Source: Sporolactobacillus mangiferae (lineage in GTDB: Bacteria > Bacillota > Bacilli > Bacillales > Sporolactobacillaceae). Taken from it: a DNA stretch of 64,000 nucleotides. The notes below the pieces were generated by a model. The model did no database searches and was not told the DNA's origin. It worked only from the letters and a program-made list of their open reading frames with translations. The DNA lies in the NCBI RefSeq assembly GCF_023336505.1, contig NZ_JAMAST010000010.1, positions 17,525 to 81,524 of the forward strand, in the 5' to 3' direction. Shown here piece after piece: positions 35,734 to 45,478 of this stretch (position 1 is its first letter; each line of letters begins with the position of its first letter). The translations under genes and the position numbers were made by a program.

Positions 35734-35818
35734 TGGTGGAGGGAGAAGGATTCGAACCTTCGAACCCGTTGGGAACGGATTTACAGTCCGTCGCGTTTAG
35801 CCTCTTCGCTATCCCTCC
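35734..35818 (-). tRNA. tRNA-Tyr (GTA)
   Basis: A class II tRNA with a long variable arm. Acceptor GGAGGGA/TCCCTCC, anticodon loop CTGTAAA, CCA encoded (35734-35736). Confidence 0.95.
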
Positions 35819-35836
35819 ATATTAACGTTTAACCAA

Positions 35837-35912
<76 letters not shown>

Positions 35913-35920
35913 GGAATAAA

Positions 35921-35993
35921 TGGAGGATATAGGGCTCGAACCTATGACCCTCTGCTTGTAAGGCAGACGCTCTCCCAGCTGAGCTAATCCTCC
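35921..35993 (-). tRNA. tRNA-Val (TAC)
   Basis: Acceptor GGAGGAT/ATCCTCC, anticodon loop CTTACAA. CCA is not encoded. Confidence 0.95.
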
Positions 35994-35997
35994 AAAG

Positions 35998-36069
35998 TGA
36001 CCCGTACGGGATTCGAACCCATGAACCCACCGTGAAAGGGTGGTGTCTTAACCACTTGACGAACGGGCC
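35998..36069 (-). tRNA. tRNA-Glu (TTC)
   Basis: Acceptor GGCCCGT/ACGGGTC with one G-T pair, anticodon loop CTTTCAC. It is the first gene of the tRNA operon. No rRNA gene is attached in this window. Confidence 0.95.
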
Positions 36070-36274
36070 ATGCTTGTCCGTCGCAATCGACGCTCTTTAT
36101 TATATACAGATTAACAATGCTTGTAAAGAAAAAAACAAAAGCCTTTCTATTCAGAATATTAATGAGTTCACAGGCATTGAATTTTTCGATGCAACGTATG
36201 CACCTGTCTTTCAGATTTTCAAGGTGCTGCTTCTGCAGGACGTCATGACAGGAAACCTTATGTTTTTCACGCGT

Positions 36275-36307
36275 GAAAAGAGGACCCGCTGGGCGGGTCC
36301 TCTTTTC
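36275..36307 (-). terminator. Strong rho-independent terminator
   Basis: GAAAAGAGGACCCGC and GCGGGTCCTCTTTTC are perfect 15-bp arms around a 3-nt loop. It lies 5 bp behind the stop of the small membrane protein gene. Confidence 0.85.
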
Positions 36308-36312
36308 CTGAA

Positions 36313-36471
36313 TCAGTCATTCTCCGGAAACAGCTCTTTCTGCCGCATCATTTTATCCATGCGACCTTTCACAGCCTGTCCGATACGATTGTTTGGTTTC
36401 ATCATCTGATAGCAGGCTGCTCCAATGCCGATTGAAGTAATTAGCGGAATCCATCCAATCGTTGATTTCAT
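36313..36471 (-). CDS. Small membrane protein, DUF3918-like
   Basis: A 52-residue protein from the ATG at 36471, with GGTGGTG as a weak ribosome site. One membrane helix (IGWIPLITSIGIGAACYQMM) is followed by a basic tail (GRMDKMMRQ). The pattern resembles the YrzQ/DUF3918 family of Bacillus, whose function is unknown. A strong terminator follows it. Confidence 0.55.
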   Translation of the reverse strand: MKSTIGWIPLITSIGIGAACYQMMKPNNRIGQAVKGRMDKMMRQKELFPEND

Positions 36472-36565
36472 TTCTGCTACACCACCAGCGAAGATTTGTC
36501 CATTCAATCCGGACGAATATAGTTTAACCAGGGCATCGGTTTCGATGCGTGTGAGTCATTGCCAG

Positions 36566-37366
36566 CTACTTACTGACAGGTACTTCACGCAAATATTCTT
36601 CGAGCGTTTCATTGGACGCAGTTATTTTCTTGGCTGCGGAAACGCCAACATAGCGCAGATGCCATGCCTCGTATTCATATCCGGTGATCTCTTCCTTACC
36701 TTTCGGGTAACGAACGATGAATCCGAAGTCCTGAGCGTGCTGTGCCAGCCAGGCAGCCTCAGGCGTATGATTAAACGCCTGAGTGGCCGCATCTTTCCCC
36801 TTAATTCCGGACACATCGATGGCGAGCCCCGTTTCATGTTCACTTGTTCCCGGATACGCACTGTAGGTCCGCGCTTTGCTTGCGCCATCCCTTTGCTCGT
36901 AGTAACGAAATAACGCCACCTGCGTCTTATGGGAGCGATAGGCGGAAACACCGGCAAGCTCTATACCATCATTGTGTGCAGCTGCAAAAAGTGCTTTCAG
37001 AGGCTGCGCAGCCGCCGCGCGCATTTTCTTTTTCTCTGATTTTCCGGAAAAGATAAAAGGAACATCTAAATCCACAAGGTCTTTTGGCACATAATCGTCC
37101 GGAAGCTTGAAGTATTTATTCACCAGCACAAGATTGCTCTCAGGGTCAGCCACAACATGGATACTGTTTTGCTGTATCGCCGATACTGTTTTTTCTGAAG
37201 ATGGTGAGCGGTGATCATTCACAGTCTTCTTTTCAGACTGAGAGGTGCGGGTCTGTTGCGCGGAGCCAGAATCAGACTTTTCCGCCCAGGGCCACGAAGT
37301 GCAGGCGGACAATCCAAGACAGACGGCAATCGCACCGGCTGTATAAACTATTTTATATTTCGTCAA
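36566..37366 (-). CDS. VanY/DacY-type D-alanyl-D-alanine carboxypeptidase lipoprotein
   Basis: It trims the terminal D-Ala from peptidoglycan stem peptides outside the membrane. I chose the TTG at 37366, 8 nt after GGAG; another TTG at 37396 lacks a ribosome site. The signal peptide ends in the lipobox LGLSAC. A Ser/Glu/Lys linker is followed by the M15B peptidase domain, with Zn motifs SEHETGLAIDV and YEAWHLRYVG. It has no operon partner. Confidence 0.92.
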   Translation of the reverse strand: MTKYKIVYTAGAIAVCLGLSACTSWPWAEKSDSGSAQQTRTSQSEKKTVNDHRSPSSEKTVSAIQQNSIHVVADPESNLVLVNKYFKLPDDYVPKDLVDLDVPFIFSGKSEKKKMRAAAAQPLKALFAAAHNDGIELAGVSAYRSHKTQVALFRYYEQRDGASKARTYSAYPGTSEHETGLAIDVSGIKGKDAATQAFNHTPEAAWLAQHAQDFGFIVRYPKGKEEITGYEYEAWHLRYVGVSAAKKITASNETLEEYLREVPVSK

Positions 37367-37545
37367 AACAAACGCTCCAATTGTATGATTGTTCAAAGTC
37401 AGCCATAGAATGTGCCAAATTGCACGATATTATAATGTATTCGAAACATATCATGCGAATTCAGGCATAAAAAAAGAGATCCATAAATTGGATCCGTACA
37501 ATTGAAGGATTTTGGTTCATGTGCAGAAATTATTGGCCGCGCAAA

Positions 37546-37674
37546 TCATCCAATGAAGAGTTTAACGTTAATAATCACTGAAATTATCAAGGCGATATTC
37601 GTCAGCAACAATTTACGATTCAGTCTGACGGAAGCTTCATTTTGAGAAACATCATTAGCTTGATGCTCATTCAT
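37546..37674 (-). CDS. Small membrane protein (42 aa), unknown
   Basis: The ATG at 37674 follows AGAGGTG by about 9 nt. The frame has a polar N-terminus (NEHQANDVSQNEASV) and one C-terminal membrane helix (LLLTNIALIISVIINVKLFI). The ribosome site and amphipathic layout support a real gene. No family is recognised. Confidence 0.55.
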   Translation of the reverse strand: MNEHQANDVSQNEASVRLNRKLLLTNIALIISVIINVKLFIG

Positions 37675-37816
37675 GATTTTCTGCACCTCTGGCGTTCACT
37701 CATTTAATAATTCCATCATATCCTGTAAATATTGAGTCGGTATGATTGTTTTTTTAAGCTCATGTAAAAAAGCATGTTACAGGTTCACGCACCCTCCTCA
37801 AATTAAATGCTTTATG

Positions 37817-37857
37817 AAATTCACCTTGCGCTCATAGACGCAAGGTGAATTTTTTAC
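37817..37857. terminator. Terminator behind the universal stress protein gene
   Basis: AAATTCACCTTGCG and CGCAAGGTGAATTT are perfect arms around an 8-nt loop, with T or A runs on both sides. It can serve either direction. Confidence 0.8.
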
Positions 37858-37893
37858 AAAAATGAGTGATCGCGTATCCGGCGATAGACTCAA

Positions 37894-38319
37894 TTATTTA
37901 ATAATCAGAACAGGGACTTTCGAACGCTGGACAACACCGTGGCTTACGCTGCCCAGAAATTCTTTGACACCGCTTAAACCGCGGCTGCCAATCACAATCA
38001 GGTCATAATCGTTTTCACTGGCAAATTCAAGGATGGTATGCACCGGCTGTCCTTCTTCCACAAACAGGTGCGTGGCATTTGGTAATTCATCAAGCACTTT
38101 TTGTGCCCGTCTCACGATTTCATGCCCATACTTGAGTGTCGATTCACGCACTTCGCGGTATACATCGCCAACAATAAATTGATTCGTCGGCACTGTGACG
38201 ACATTAAGGACATCAAGTTCGGACTTTTCATCGATTCGCGCCAGGTCCGCAGCTTTCTGCAGCGCTTTTTTAGACAGATCCGAATCATCGTAGGAAACCA
38301 ATATTTTTGAAAACAACAT
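37894..38319 (-). CDS. Universal stress protein (UspA family)
   Basis: A 141-residue single-domain Usp. The start MLFSKILVSYDDSDLSKKAL is typical, and the ATP-binding motif appears as VIGSRGLSGVKEFLGSVSHGVVQ (G-2x-G-9x-G-S/T type). I chose the ATG at 38319 after GGGCGGTGA. It is a single gene with its own terminator, so its role is general stress survival. Confidence 0.93.
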   Translation of the reverse strand: MLFSKILVSYDDSDLSKKALQKAADLARIDEKSELDVLNVVTVPTNQFIVGDVYREVRESTLKYGHEIVRRAQKVLDELPNATHLFVEEGQPVHTILEFASENDYDLIVIGSRGLSGVKEFLGSVSHGVVQRSKVPVLIIK

Positions 38320-38698
38320 ACCGATCACCGCCCTTTTTCACATTTGACACAGAGGGCCTTAGAAAGGAGAGTTGCCGAATCCGCAATTCTTTTTTCAGGC
38401 ATGCTCTGTCCTCTTCTATTTTAACACAGGAATGAGTCGCTGATTTATGCCTTTTGAAGTGCGTCATCTCGCTGGCACGCATCAGCTGGAACAATCCCGC
38501 AGGCGCCCGCACACCTGTCCCTTTTTTCAATTATTGCTTACCATTTTCTTATATCTGCGTTATATTAATAGGGAGCAATACAGACACAGAACCTATTAGT
38601 TGGTAACGTTTTCATTAGTTTACGCCGGTCTTTCGCGGCTCTTTTGTAAAGCGATCAGATCACCTGTTAAAAAATTGGTGAGAAATCGAGGGTTTAAC
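38320..38698. other. Intergenic region, divergent promoters
   Basis: A ~380-bp gap between divergent genes (usp and the EamA transporter). No ORF with a ribosome site is seen. A C-rich, GC-rich tract lies near 38490-38520. Confidence 0.4.
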
Positions 38699-39676
38699 AT
38701 GAAAAAAGGCTTAATTTTTATTGGTTTTTCAACTCTGTTCTTTAGCACGATGGAAATTGCCATCAAGCTTGCGGGTGCGCAGTTCAACCCGATGCAGCTC
38801 AATTTTCTGCGCTTTCTTATTGGCTCCATTGTCCTTTCGCCGCTTGCATTGAAGCATTTAAAAGGAAGCGGATTTACGCTCGATAAAAGCAAAGTGCTTT
38901 ACTTCCTGTTCTCGGGATTCATGTGTGTCGTCGTCAGCATGACCTTCTTTCAAATGGCCATTGTCTACGCGAAAGCATCAACCGTTGCTATTCTGTTCAG
39001 CTGCAATGCGGTATTTGTCATTCCTTTTGCTCACTTCTTTCTAAAAGAAAAGTTAACCAGATGGTCGCTTCTGTCACTCGCTGTCAGTCTGGTCGGCATG
39101 ATCTGCATTGTCAATCCTGAGAATCTGACGAACATCACCGGCATTACCCTGTCGCTAATTGCCGCCGTTACATTCGCGCTGTACGGCATTATCGGACGCA
39201 AAGGCAGCCTGAAATACGGCTTTGACGGTGTTGTTCAGAGCAGCTTCAGCTTTCTTACCGGAAGTTTTGAACTGCTGATCCTGATCTGGATGAGCAAAAT
39301 CGGAGCGGTCGCTCATTGGCTGAAAAGTATCGGCCTCAGTGATTTTGCCAACATTCCGGTTTTACAGGGAATCTCATGGAACACTGTTCCGACCCTGATT
39401 TATCTTGGCGTTTTCGTCACCGGCCTTGGCTTCAGTTTTTATTTTCTCGCCATGGAAGCAACCTCTGCTTCGACGGCATCTCTGGTATTCTTTATTAAGC
39501 CCGCACTGGCGCCTGTACTTGCGTTGCTCATTCTTGGTGAAGCGCTCACGTTCAATGTACTGTCCGGCATCGCACTGATCCTTGTCGGGTCATGCATCGA
39601 GCTGTTCTCAGGCAATCGTCAGGCGAAGCTTAAAAGATCAAAACTGTTGGAACAAAACGAAGTCCATGTCCATTAA
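38699..39676 (+). CDS. EamA/DMT-family metabolite transporter
   Basis: A 325-residue protein with ten predicted membrane helices in two EamA repeats (about residues 5-140 and 150-290). I chose the ATG at 38699 (MKKGLIFIGF), with GAGGG upstream. Family members export amino acids or other small metabolites. There is no operon partner, and a strong terminator follows. Confidence 0.92.
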   Translation: MKKGLIFIGFSTLFFSTMEIAIKLAGAQFNPMQLNFLRFLIGSIVLSPLALKHLKGSGFTLDKSKVLYFLFSGFMCVVVSMTFFQMAIVYAKASTVAILFSCNAVFVIPFAHFFLKEKLTRWSLLSLAVSLVGMICIVNPENLTNITGITLSLIAAVTFALYGIIGRKGSLKYGFDGVVQSSFSFLTGSFELLILIWMSKIGAVAHWLKSIGLSDFANIPVLQGISWNTVPTLIYLGVFVTGLGFSFYFLAMEATSASTASLVFFIKPALAPVLALLILGEALTFNVLSGIALILVGSCIELFSGNRQAKLKRSKLLEQNEVHVH

Positions 39677-39683
39677 TCGACGC

Positions 39684-39723
39684 AAAAACAGACCGATCCC
39701 TTTCAGATCGGCCTGTTTTTTTT
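39684..39723 (+). terminator. Terminator behind the EamA transporter
   Basis: ACAGACCGATC and GATCGGCCTGT form a hairpin followed by eight T. It also reaches the stop of the opposite gene at 39723. Confidence 0.85.
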
Positions 39724-39974
39724 CAGTCCTCCCGCTCTACGCTTAGAATTCTGCCGTCTTTTGAAGCAACCTCCACTTCAAAAACAACTTCCTGATCCGT
39801 CAGCACATAGACCTCATATTTCAACAGATGGTTTTCAAGCTCCAAATCGACATGAATAATTTGGCCGGGTACTCTGACAACAGCAATCTCTGCCGCCTGC
39901 TGCGCGGTTATTCGTTGACGATACCCATCGGTCTGCTGGTTGACCATTCCGCCAGCAGGATTATTTCCGTACAT
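39723..39974 (-). CDS. PepSY-domain small protein
   Basis: An 83-residue protein from the ATG at 39974, 8 nt after GAGGAGG. RITAQQAAEIAVVRVPGQIIHVDLE, then KYEVYVL and GRILSVERED, is a single PepSY domain. No signal peptide is evident. PepSY proteins are thought to inhibit or chaperone peptidases. It stands alone, convergent with the EamA gene. Confidence 0.8.
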   Translation of the reverse strand: MYGNNPAGGMVNQQTDGYRQRITAQQAAEIAVVRVPGQIIHVDLELENHLLKYEVYVLTDQEVVFEVEVASKDGRILSVERED

Positions 39975-40060
39975 AAAAAAGGCCTCCTCATCATCAATAA
40001 TCGTCATCTTCCTTAAGATATGATGAAGAGGCTGTGCACGTGACGACTGCCTATTTTCTG

Positions 40061-41266
40061 TTATCTAATAAAGTACTTCTGCTTTTTGTACACAGCAGCC
40101 AATTTTTGAATACCCTCGCGAATAGTAATCTCATCGCAGAAACTGAACGCCAGCCGCAAATCATTCGTCGGTTTTCCGTGCAAATAAAAAGCTTTGCCAT
40201 CCACAAAGCTGACGCCAACCTTAACAGATTCATGCAGCAACCGTGTTGTATCTGTCTTAGTCGGAAAGGTCAGCCACAAAAAGAAGCCGCCTTCCGGTTT
40301 TTCAAATGAGACCTCATCACCGAAGAACTCGTGAATGGCCTCAACCATCACATCACGTCTCATTCGGTAACCTGTAATCAGCGGCTCTAAATGATTTTCA
40401 AAATCGTTTTTTTCAAGATAATCACTCACAATTTCCTGCATCAGGACACTGGTCAGGCCTTCCGTCTTGATAATTTTCATTTTAGACAGTACATCCGGAT
40501 TTTGACAGATTACCCATGCCATACGAATGCCCGGCGCGACAATTTTCGAGAATGTGCTCAGATAAATCACTCGCTCCGGACCGAAGGAATAGATGGACGG
40601 CCAAAACTCACCGGTAAAATTCAGCTCTACATAGGCATCGTCTTCAACGATATAGACGTTGTATGCGTAAGCCAGCTGTGCCAGTTTTCGGCGACGTTCT
40701 ACGGACAGGCGGATACCGGCGGGATTATGATAATTCGGCAGTACATAGATGAATTTCGGCATTGGGCGCTTGCCTGCTGCTGCTTCGATTAATGCCGATT
40801 CAACGAGATCAACACGCAGACCGTCACCGTCGACAGGAAAAGCGGACAACTGATTTTCCGCCAAATAAAAGGCGCGCAGCGCACCAAAATAAACCGGTGC
40901 CTCAACCCACACCGAGTCACCGGGATCCGTCAGTGTCCGAGCGACCAGATCAATCCCTTGGTTCGATCCGGATGTAATCATGATCTGGTCTGTGTTGACC
41001 TGAATGGCACGCAGCTGCGAACGCTGGCGAATCCATTCCAGTATACGCTGCTGTCCCGGTCCCCCCGAATATTGAAGTGCCTGGGTTCCTTCCGACTTCA
41101 GCGCTCCTGTCGCCGATTCGACCAGCGCATCAATCGGAAAGGATTTCGGATACGGGAAGCCAAAGGCAAGCGGAATCATCCCCGGATGTTCACCGGAAAA
41201 AGCTGAACCTACAAGCGGTACATCATCAAAACGTTTTGAAAAATCATAGTGTTGCAAATTTTTCAT
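40061..41266 (-). CDS. PLP-dependent aminotransferase (class I/II, MocR-type C-terminal fold without the HTH)
   Basis: A 401-residue fold-type I aminotransferase. I chose the ATG at 41266, 9 nt after AGGAG. The PLP Lys is in YLSTFSKIVAPGIRMAW; other conserved segments are TSGSNQGIDL, NYHNPAG and the C-terminal Arg in NDLRLAFSF. The class covers 2-aminoadipate, aromatic and valine-pyruvate transaminases. It is 260 bp from the phosphonate import genes and on the same strand. A role in an aminophosphonate such as 2-aminoethylphosphonate is only a guess. Confidence 0.85.
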   Translation of the reverse strand: MKNLQHYDFSKRFDDVPLVGSAFSGEHPGMIPLAFGFPYPKSFPIDALVESATGALKSEGTQALQYSGGPGQQRILEWIRQRSQLRAIQVNTDQIMITSGSNQGIDLVARTLTDPGDSVWVEAPVYFGALRAFYLAENQLSAFPVDGDGLRVDLVESALIEAAAGKRPMPKFIYVLPNYHNPAGIRLSVERRRKLAQLAYAYNVYIVEDDAYVELNFTGEFWPSIYSFGPERVIYLSTFSKIVAPGIRMAWVICQNPDVLSKMKIIKTEGLTSVLMQEIVSDYLEKNDFENHLEPLITGYRMRRDVMVEAIHEFFGDEVSFEKPEGGFFLWLTFPTKTDTTRLLHESVKVGVSFVDGKAFYLHGKPTNDLRLAFSFCDEITIREGIQKLAAVYKKQKYFIR

Positions 41267-41442
41267 CGGCCATTTCTCCTCATGCACATTTTTTTCGGTT
41301 ACTGCGCACTGATGCCTCGATCAATCAGTTGCTTAGTAAAACTTAGTCTTATTATAATGAAAAAATGGTCGATACGGCTATATAATTTTAAAAAATTTTT
41401 ATAATAATAATTATTCATTATCGACCTAAATGTCTGAAATAA

Positions 41443-41466
41443 AAAAAGAGCCTGTGCAGGCCCAAT
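41443..41466 (-). terminator. Terminator behind phnE
   Basis: On the minus strand GGGCCTG and CAGGCTC pair around CA, followed by a T run. It ends the phnC-phnE-phnE transcript. Confidence 0.7.
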
Positions 41467-41544
41467 ACTCGGGGACAAGCCTATCGCTTTGCCCGAATTT
41501 ATAGTAAACCACTGATCTGTACGTAAACTGAACACGGGGTGAAC

Positions 41545-42393
41545 TCAGATTCTGATTCGCGCTTTGATTTGCGTAGAGAGAATCTCAAGAACAATCGCAA
41601 TCGCAAGGATAAAGTAAGTGATCGTTCCCATCTCTCTTATATCGAAATAAAACGCGCCAGCCATAAACATTTCATAGCCGATTCCGCCCGCTCCCGCTGC
41701 TGCACCCATCGCAACGGCAACACCAAAATTGACTTCAAAGCGCATAAATGTCCACGAAATCAGTGATGTGAGCGCGTTCGGTACGATCGATTGAAAGACG
41801 ATTTGCCACCATCCGGCTCCTGTTGCCTTTAAAGCTTCAATGGCTCCTTCATCAATCTCTTCAAATGACTCCGAATACGCTTTTGTCAGGTAACTGATGG
41901 AGTGAAAGGACATGCCAATGACGGCGGCAACGCTGCCCAGTCCTGCAGCAATGGCAAAAATCAGCACCCAAAGAACGGTTGGCACAGCACGAATGATTGC
42001 AACGATCGTCTTTACAATATTAGATGTCGTTTTATTGGTTAAATTTTCAGCTGCAAGCAGCGAAAGAAAAAAGGCGACAACCGCACCAACAATCGTAGTC
42101 AGAAGACCAAGCGCGAGTGTTACCGTCACACCTTCGACCGCTTGTGAAAAAGTAAAATGATTAAAATGCGGTTGAATAAAGACCGTTTTAAAATTAGCAA
42201 ATGTCGCCATGAGGCTTGGCCAGAACTTTAAATTCTGATTATTGAACGTGAAAAATCCATAGATCGTTAAAAGCGCAAGCACAGTCATCGTGGTCCGTAT
42301 AACAATATTTGATTTCGTTAGCTTTTTTGTTTTGATCATTGCGGGTGCCGAAGTCATGGCGGGACTGATTCTGGGTGGTTCCTTCATACTCAT
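41545..42393 (-). CDS. phnE: Phosphonate ABC transporter permease PhnE (second copy)
   Basis: A 282-residue permease with about six membrane helices. The EAA-type loop reads EEIDEGAIEALKATGAGWWQIVFQSIVPNA. Its start overlaps the preceding phnE stop by one nucleotide. With the first copy it forms the heterodimeric channel of the PhnCDE importer. Confidence 0.93.
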   Translation of the reverse strand: MSMKEPPRISPAMTSAPAMIKTKKLTKSNIVIRTTMTVLALLTIYGFFTFNNQNLKFWPSLMATFANFKTVFIQPHFNHFTFSQAVEGVTVTLALGLLTTIVGAVVAFFLSLLAAENLTNKTTSNIVKTIVAIIRAVPTVLWVLIFAIAAGLGSVAAVIGMSFHSISYLTKAYSESFEEIDEGAIEALKATGAGWWQIVFQSIVPNALTSLISWTFMRFEVNFGVAVAMGAAAGAGGIGYEMFMAGAFYFDIREMGTITYFILAIAIVLEILSTQIKARIRI

Positions 42394-43178
42394 TACAACA
42401 TCGCCCTTCTCACGTAGTTTGACAGTTGTTCAATAAGCAAAATTGAAATGACGATGACAACGACCACCAGACTTGCCGCGTGATAATCCATTCGTTTGTA
42501 ATACAGATCAAAAATATAACCGATTCCTGAACCGGTAAGAATGCCTACCAGGGTTGCCGCGCGAATATTGGTTTCAATCATAAATAAGATCCAGCTCATG
42601 ATTTGCGAAATACTTGACGGAACAACCGCCTGAAAAATTGTGGGAACATATCCGGCACCGGCTGATTTTAGTGCTTCAACCGGATCAGTTCCGGATTCAT
42701 CAATCGTTTCCATAAATGCGCGCGTCAGAAAACCAAATGATGCAATGAAAAGTGCAAAAAAACCGGTTAACGACGTTTGTCCGAACGTCAGAAGCAACAC
42801 GATCGACCATACACTGACATCGATATTTCGCGAAAGATTGGCAAAGGCGCGGCTTAAGACTGCAAGAAAGTTACTTACCTTTGTAATGCGTGAACCGAGA
42901 ATGGCGAAGATAAAGGCAAAGATCGCCGCCACTACTGCCGCCGCGATCGAAACAAGCAGGGTTTCCTGCATTTTCGCCCAGATATCTGAGAGATAGGCGA
43001 GTGAATCAGCAGTCGGGTAAAAATTGGAGAATCCCCAGACAATTGCTTTTGGAATAGCCGCAATCCCCTGCGATAAATTAAATTGAGTCAGCACGGATGA
43101 TCCAAAACAAACCAGGACGATCACACCAAGAACAACGAGTGACCGCAGTCTTTTCGTTAAGAAGTACGTCTGGCTCAT
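42393..43178 (-). CDS. phnE: Phosphonate ABC transporter permease PhnE (first copy)
   Basis: A 261-residue permease with about six membrane helices. Its coupling loop reads ETIDESGTDPVEALKSAGAGYVPTIFQAVVP. It overlaps phnC by one nucleotide (TAATG) and is coupled to the second phnE. Confidence 0.93.
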   Translation of the reverse strand: MSQTYFLTKRLRSLVVLGVIVLVCFGSSVLTQFNLSQGIAAIPKAIVWGFSNFYPTADSLAYLSDIWAKMQETLLVSIAAAVVAAIFAFIFAILGSRITKVSNFLAVLSRAFANLSRNIDVSVWSIVLLLTFGQTSLTGFFALFIASFGFLTRAFMETIDESGTDPVEALKSAGAGYVPTIFQAVVPSSISQIMSWILFMIETNIRAATLVGILTGSGIGYIFDLYYKRMDYHAASLVVVVIVISILLIEQLSNYVRRAML

Positions 43179-43981
43179 TATTTTTCCGCCACCTTCACTC
43201 GATCATGATTCTCAATATTAATCATTAGATTGGAGGCATCCGACCCATAAATCGTTTTAATATCCCCGCTTGTCAGTTGGCTCGGCGCGCCATTAAATAC
43301 AATTTGCCCTTTGCTGACACCAATGATGCGGTCCGCATAGTTCATGGCAATGTCTACTTGATGCAAATTAATGAGAACGGTGATCTTTAATGAGTCCGAA
43401 ATGTTTTTGAGATGATCCATAATCGTTTTTGCCGAACTCGGATCAAGTGAAGCAATCGGCTCGTCACACAGCATGAGCTTCGGATTCTGAATCAGTGCCC
43501 GGGCAATGCCGACCCGCTGTTTCTGACCGCCACTGAGCTGATCACACCGTTGATATATTTGCTCCTTAAGACCGAGCATTTCCAGCAGATGGTATGCCTG
43601 CTGCTTTTCGTCATTTGTAAATAAACCAAGTGATCCAGACAGCATGGATTTATATCCGAGTCGCCCATGAAGCACGTTTTCAATGACAGATAAACGTTCA
43701 ACCAGATTGTAATTCTGGAAAATCATACCTATTTTTGTACGTAATTTTCTGAGCGACCGTCCTTTGAATCCCGAAATATTCACGCTATCAAAAATAACTT
43801 CTCCGTCTGTTGCCTGAATCATTTTATTAATACAACGAAGGAGGGTTGATTTCCCTGCACCGGATGGACCGATGACGGAAACAAACTCTCCCTCATTGAC
43901 GGAGAAGTTCACATCTGATAACGCTACCGTCCCGTTTCCATATTTTTTCGAAACGTGCTTCATTTCAAGTAACGTTGTCAT
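43178..43981 (-). CDS. phnC: Phosphonate ABC transporter ATPase PhnC
   Basis: A 267-residue ATPase. Walker A is GPSGAGKSTLLR, the signature LSGGQKQRVGIARAL and Walker B LMLCDEPIASLDP. The insert FKGRSLRKLRTKIGMIFQNYNLVERLSV is PhnC-like. I chose the ATG at 43981, 7 nt after AGAGGAG. It powers phosphonate uptake with PhnD and the two PhnE proteins. Confidence 0.95.
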   Translation of the reverse strand: MTTLLEMKHVSKKYGNGTVALSDVNFSVNEGEFVSVIGPSGAGKSTLLRCINKMIQATDGEVIFDSVNISGFKGRSLRKLRTKIGMIFQNYNLVERLSVIENVLHGRLGYKSMLSGSLGLFTNDEKQQAYHLLEMLGLKEQIYQRCDQLSGGQKQRVGIARALIQNPKLMLCDEPIASLDPSSAKTIMDHLKNISDSLKITVLINLHQVDIAMNYADRIIGVSKGQIVFNGAPSQLTSGDIKTIYGSDASNLMINIENHDRVKVAEK

Positions 43982-44007
43982 TGCCAACTCCTCTATTCTA
44001 TTATAGT

Positions 44008-45042
44008 TTAGTGAAGATCACGAATTGCGTCATACCAGGAATCTTCGACTTTTACAAAACGAGATTTACCATCCTTTGAGAAAATCCCCTTTGATCCTTC
44101 TGGTGCAAATACTTTTGAATTGTTTGCTGTTTCATCAGAAGTCAGTGCATCCTGAATCTTCTTCTGGTCTTCTTTGCTCAGAGACTTCGAATTCATCGCA
44201 ATCGGTCCATTCAATACCGGAGTCACAGACAATACCGTAAATTCCTTGCCTTTAAGCGATGTGAAAGGATCGCCTGCATCATTTCTAACCTTCAGAACGG
44301 AAGCTTCTTCATTTAATTTGCCGCTGACCAGCTCAAAATAATTCGGTGTAAGCAGATCCATGAAAGCAGCAACATCGGCTTTACCCATTAAAAGGTTTGC
44401 AGCGGAACCTTGATGTGACTGACCAAAAAGTACCTGGCTGAAAAATTTACCGCCCTGCTGCATGTCTTCAACTTTTAAATCTTTGTATTTATCCTGTTCA
44501 CTGAAATGAGCAATGATTCGACTTGTCGGGATCGCAAATCCGGATGTCGAACTTGGCGATACAAAAGACATTTTCTTGCCAACAATGTTATCAATCGTAG
44601 GTTTGCCATCTTTCATATACTTCGAGGCGTCCGCTTTTCGAACTGAGATCCAGCTGTGATAAAGCGCATCTTTCAGTGTGCCTGACGCGCCGCTGTTGAC
44701 AACAAGAGGAACGACATCCGCATTTTTCGTATGGGCTTCCGTGTAGCCTTCGCCACCCATAAGGCCAAGCTGTGCATTTCCACTGACCAGTGCTTCGATG
44801 GCAATGTTGTAATCTGTTGTCAGTTTGTCGACAACTTTCTTGCCTGTAGCCTTGGCGATGACATCATCAATCGCTGCACGAGAATCTTTCAAATCATCTG
44901 CTGATTCATTTGGATACCAAACAACCGTAATCGTTTCTTTCTTTTTGTCACCGCCGCTTTTTCCGTCTCCTGACGATGAGCTGCAGGCGGTAAAGATCAC
45001 TGTCAGCATCGCAAGTAACAGAATCATCGCAAGCTTTTTCAC
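44008..45042 (-). CDS. phnD: Phosphonate-binding lipoprotein PhnD
   Basis: A 344-residue solute-binding protein. The signal peptide ends in the lipobox VIFTAC and a Ser/Gly/Lys linker follows. ITVVWYPNESADDLKDSRAAIDDVI and KKMSFVSPSSTSGFAIP are PhnD-family segments; the Ser/Thr-rich loop would bind the phosphonate group. It is the first gene of the import operon and diverges from phnF. Confidence 0.94.
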   Translation of the reverse strand: MKKLAMILLLAMLTVIFTACSSSSGDGKSGGDKKKETITVVWYPNESADDLKDSRAAIDDVIAKATGKKVVDKLTTDYNIAIEALVSGNAQLGLMGGEGYTEAHTKNADVVPLVVNSGASGTLKDALYHSWISVRKADASKYMKDGKPTIDNIVGKKMSFVSPSSTSGFAIPTSRIIAHFSEQDKYKDLKVEDMQQGGKFFSQVLFGQSHQGSAANLLMGKADVAAFMDLLTPNYFELVSGKLNEEASVLKVRNDAGDPFTSLKGKEFTVLSVTPVLNGPIAMNSKSLSKEDQKKIQDALTSDETANNSKVFAPEGSKGIFSKDGKSRFVKVEDSWYDAIRDLH

Positions 45043-45478
45043 TTTGTTTCCCCCTCGAGGTATATGATTGATTTATGTAGATATGCTTCTCCAGGCATAA
45101 TCCGAAGTTTTCCAAATCATTGATGGTTACGCCCGTTAAAGTATACAAACATCTTTTGCACCTGATAGAATTTCTTTCCCACTCGTCCTTAAGCCACAGT
45201 GTCCATTGTAGCGAACGAATACATAGAGAATATTAAAAAAATGTTGAGAATAATTAAAATACAGATTCTATTTATTCTCAGCACTTAAATCTTCACGGTG
45301 CCCCCTTCTATTGAAAAATTCTCTGAAGCAGGGAACAAATGTTTACACATGTTAAAACAACACTGGAATGCTAAAGATAACTGACGAATTGTTATTGTGT
45401 CTGTTCGCTCGACTCAATAATGTACAGATAGATTTAATCAGGATAAACTAGAGGTATCATGCAGCGCGGGGTGATTCT
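45043..45478. promoter_or_regulatory. Divergent phnD/phnF control region with a 9-bp dyad
   Basis: A perfect inverted repeat, TGAGAATAA (45245-45253) and TTATTCTCA (45272-45280), lies upstream of a phnD -10-like TACAAT (minus, 45210-45205). A second partial dyad, TGTTTACACATGTTAAA, lies near 45350. Either could be a PhnF or global-regulator site. The matching phnF promoter is not obvious. Confidence 0.45.
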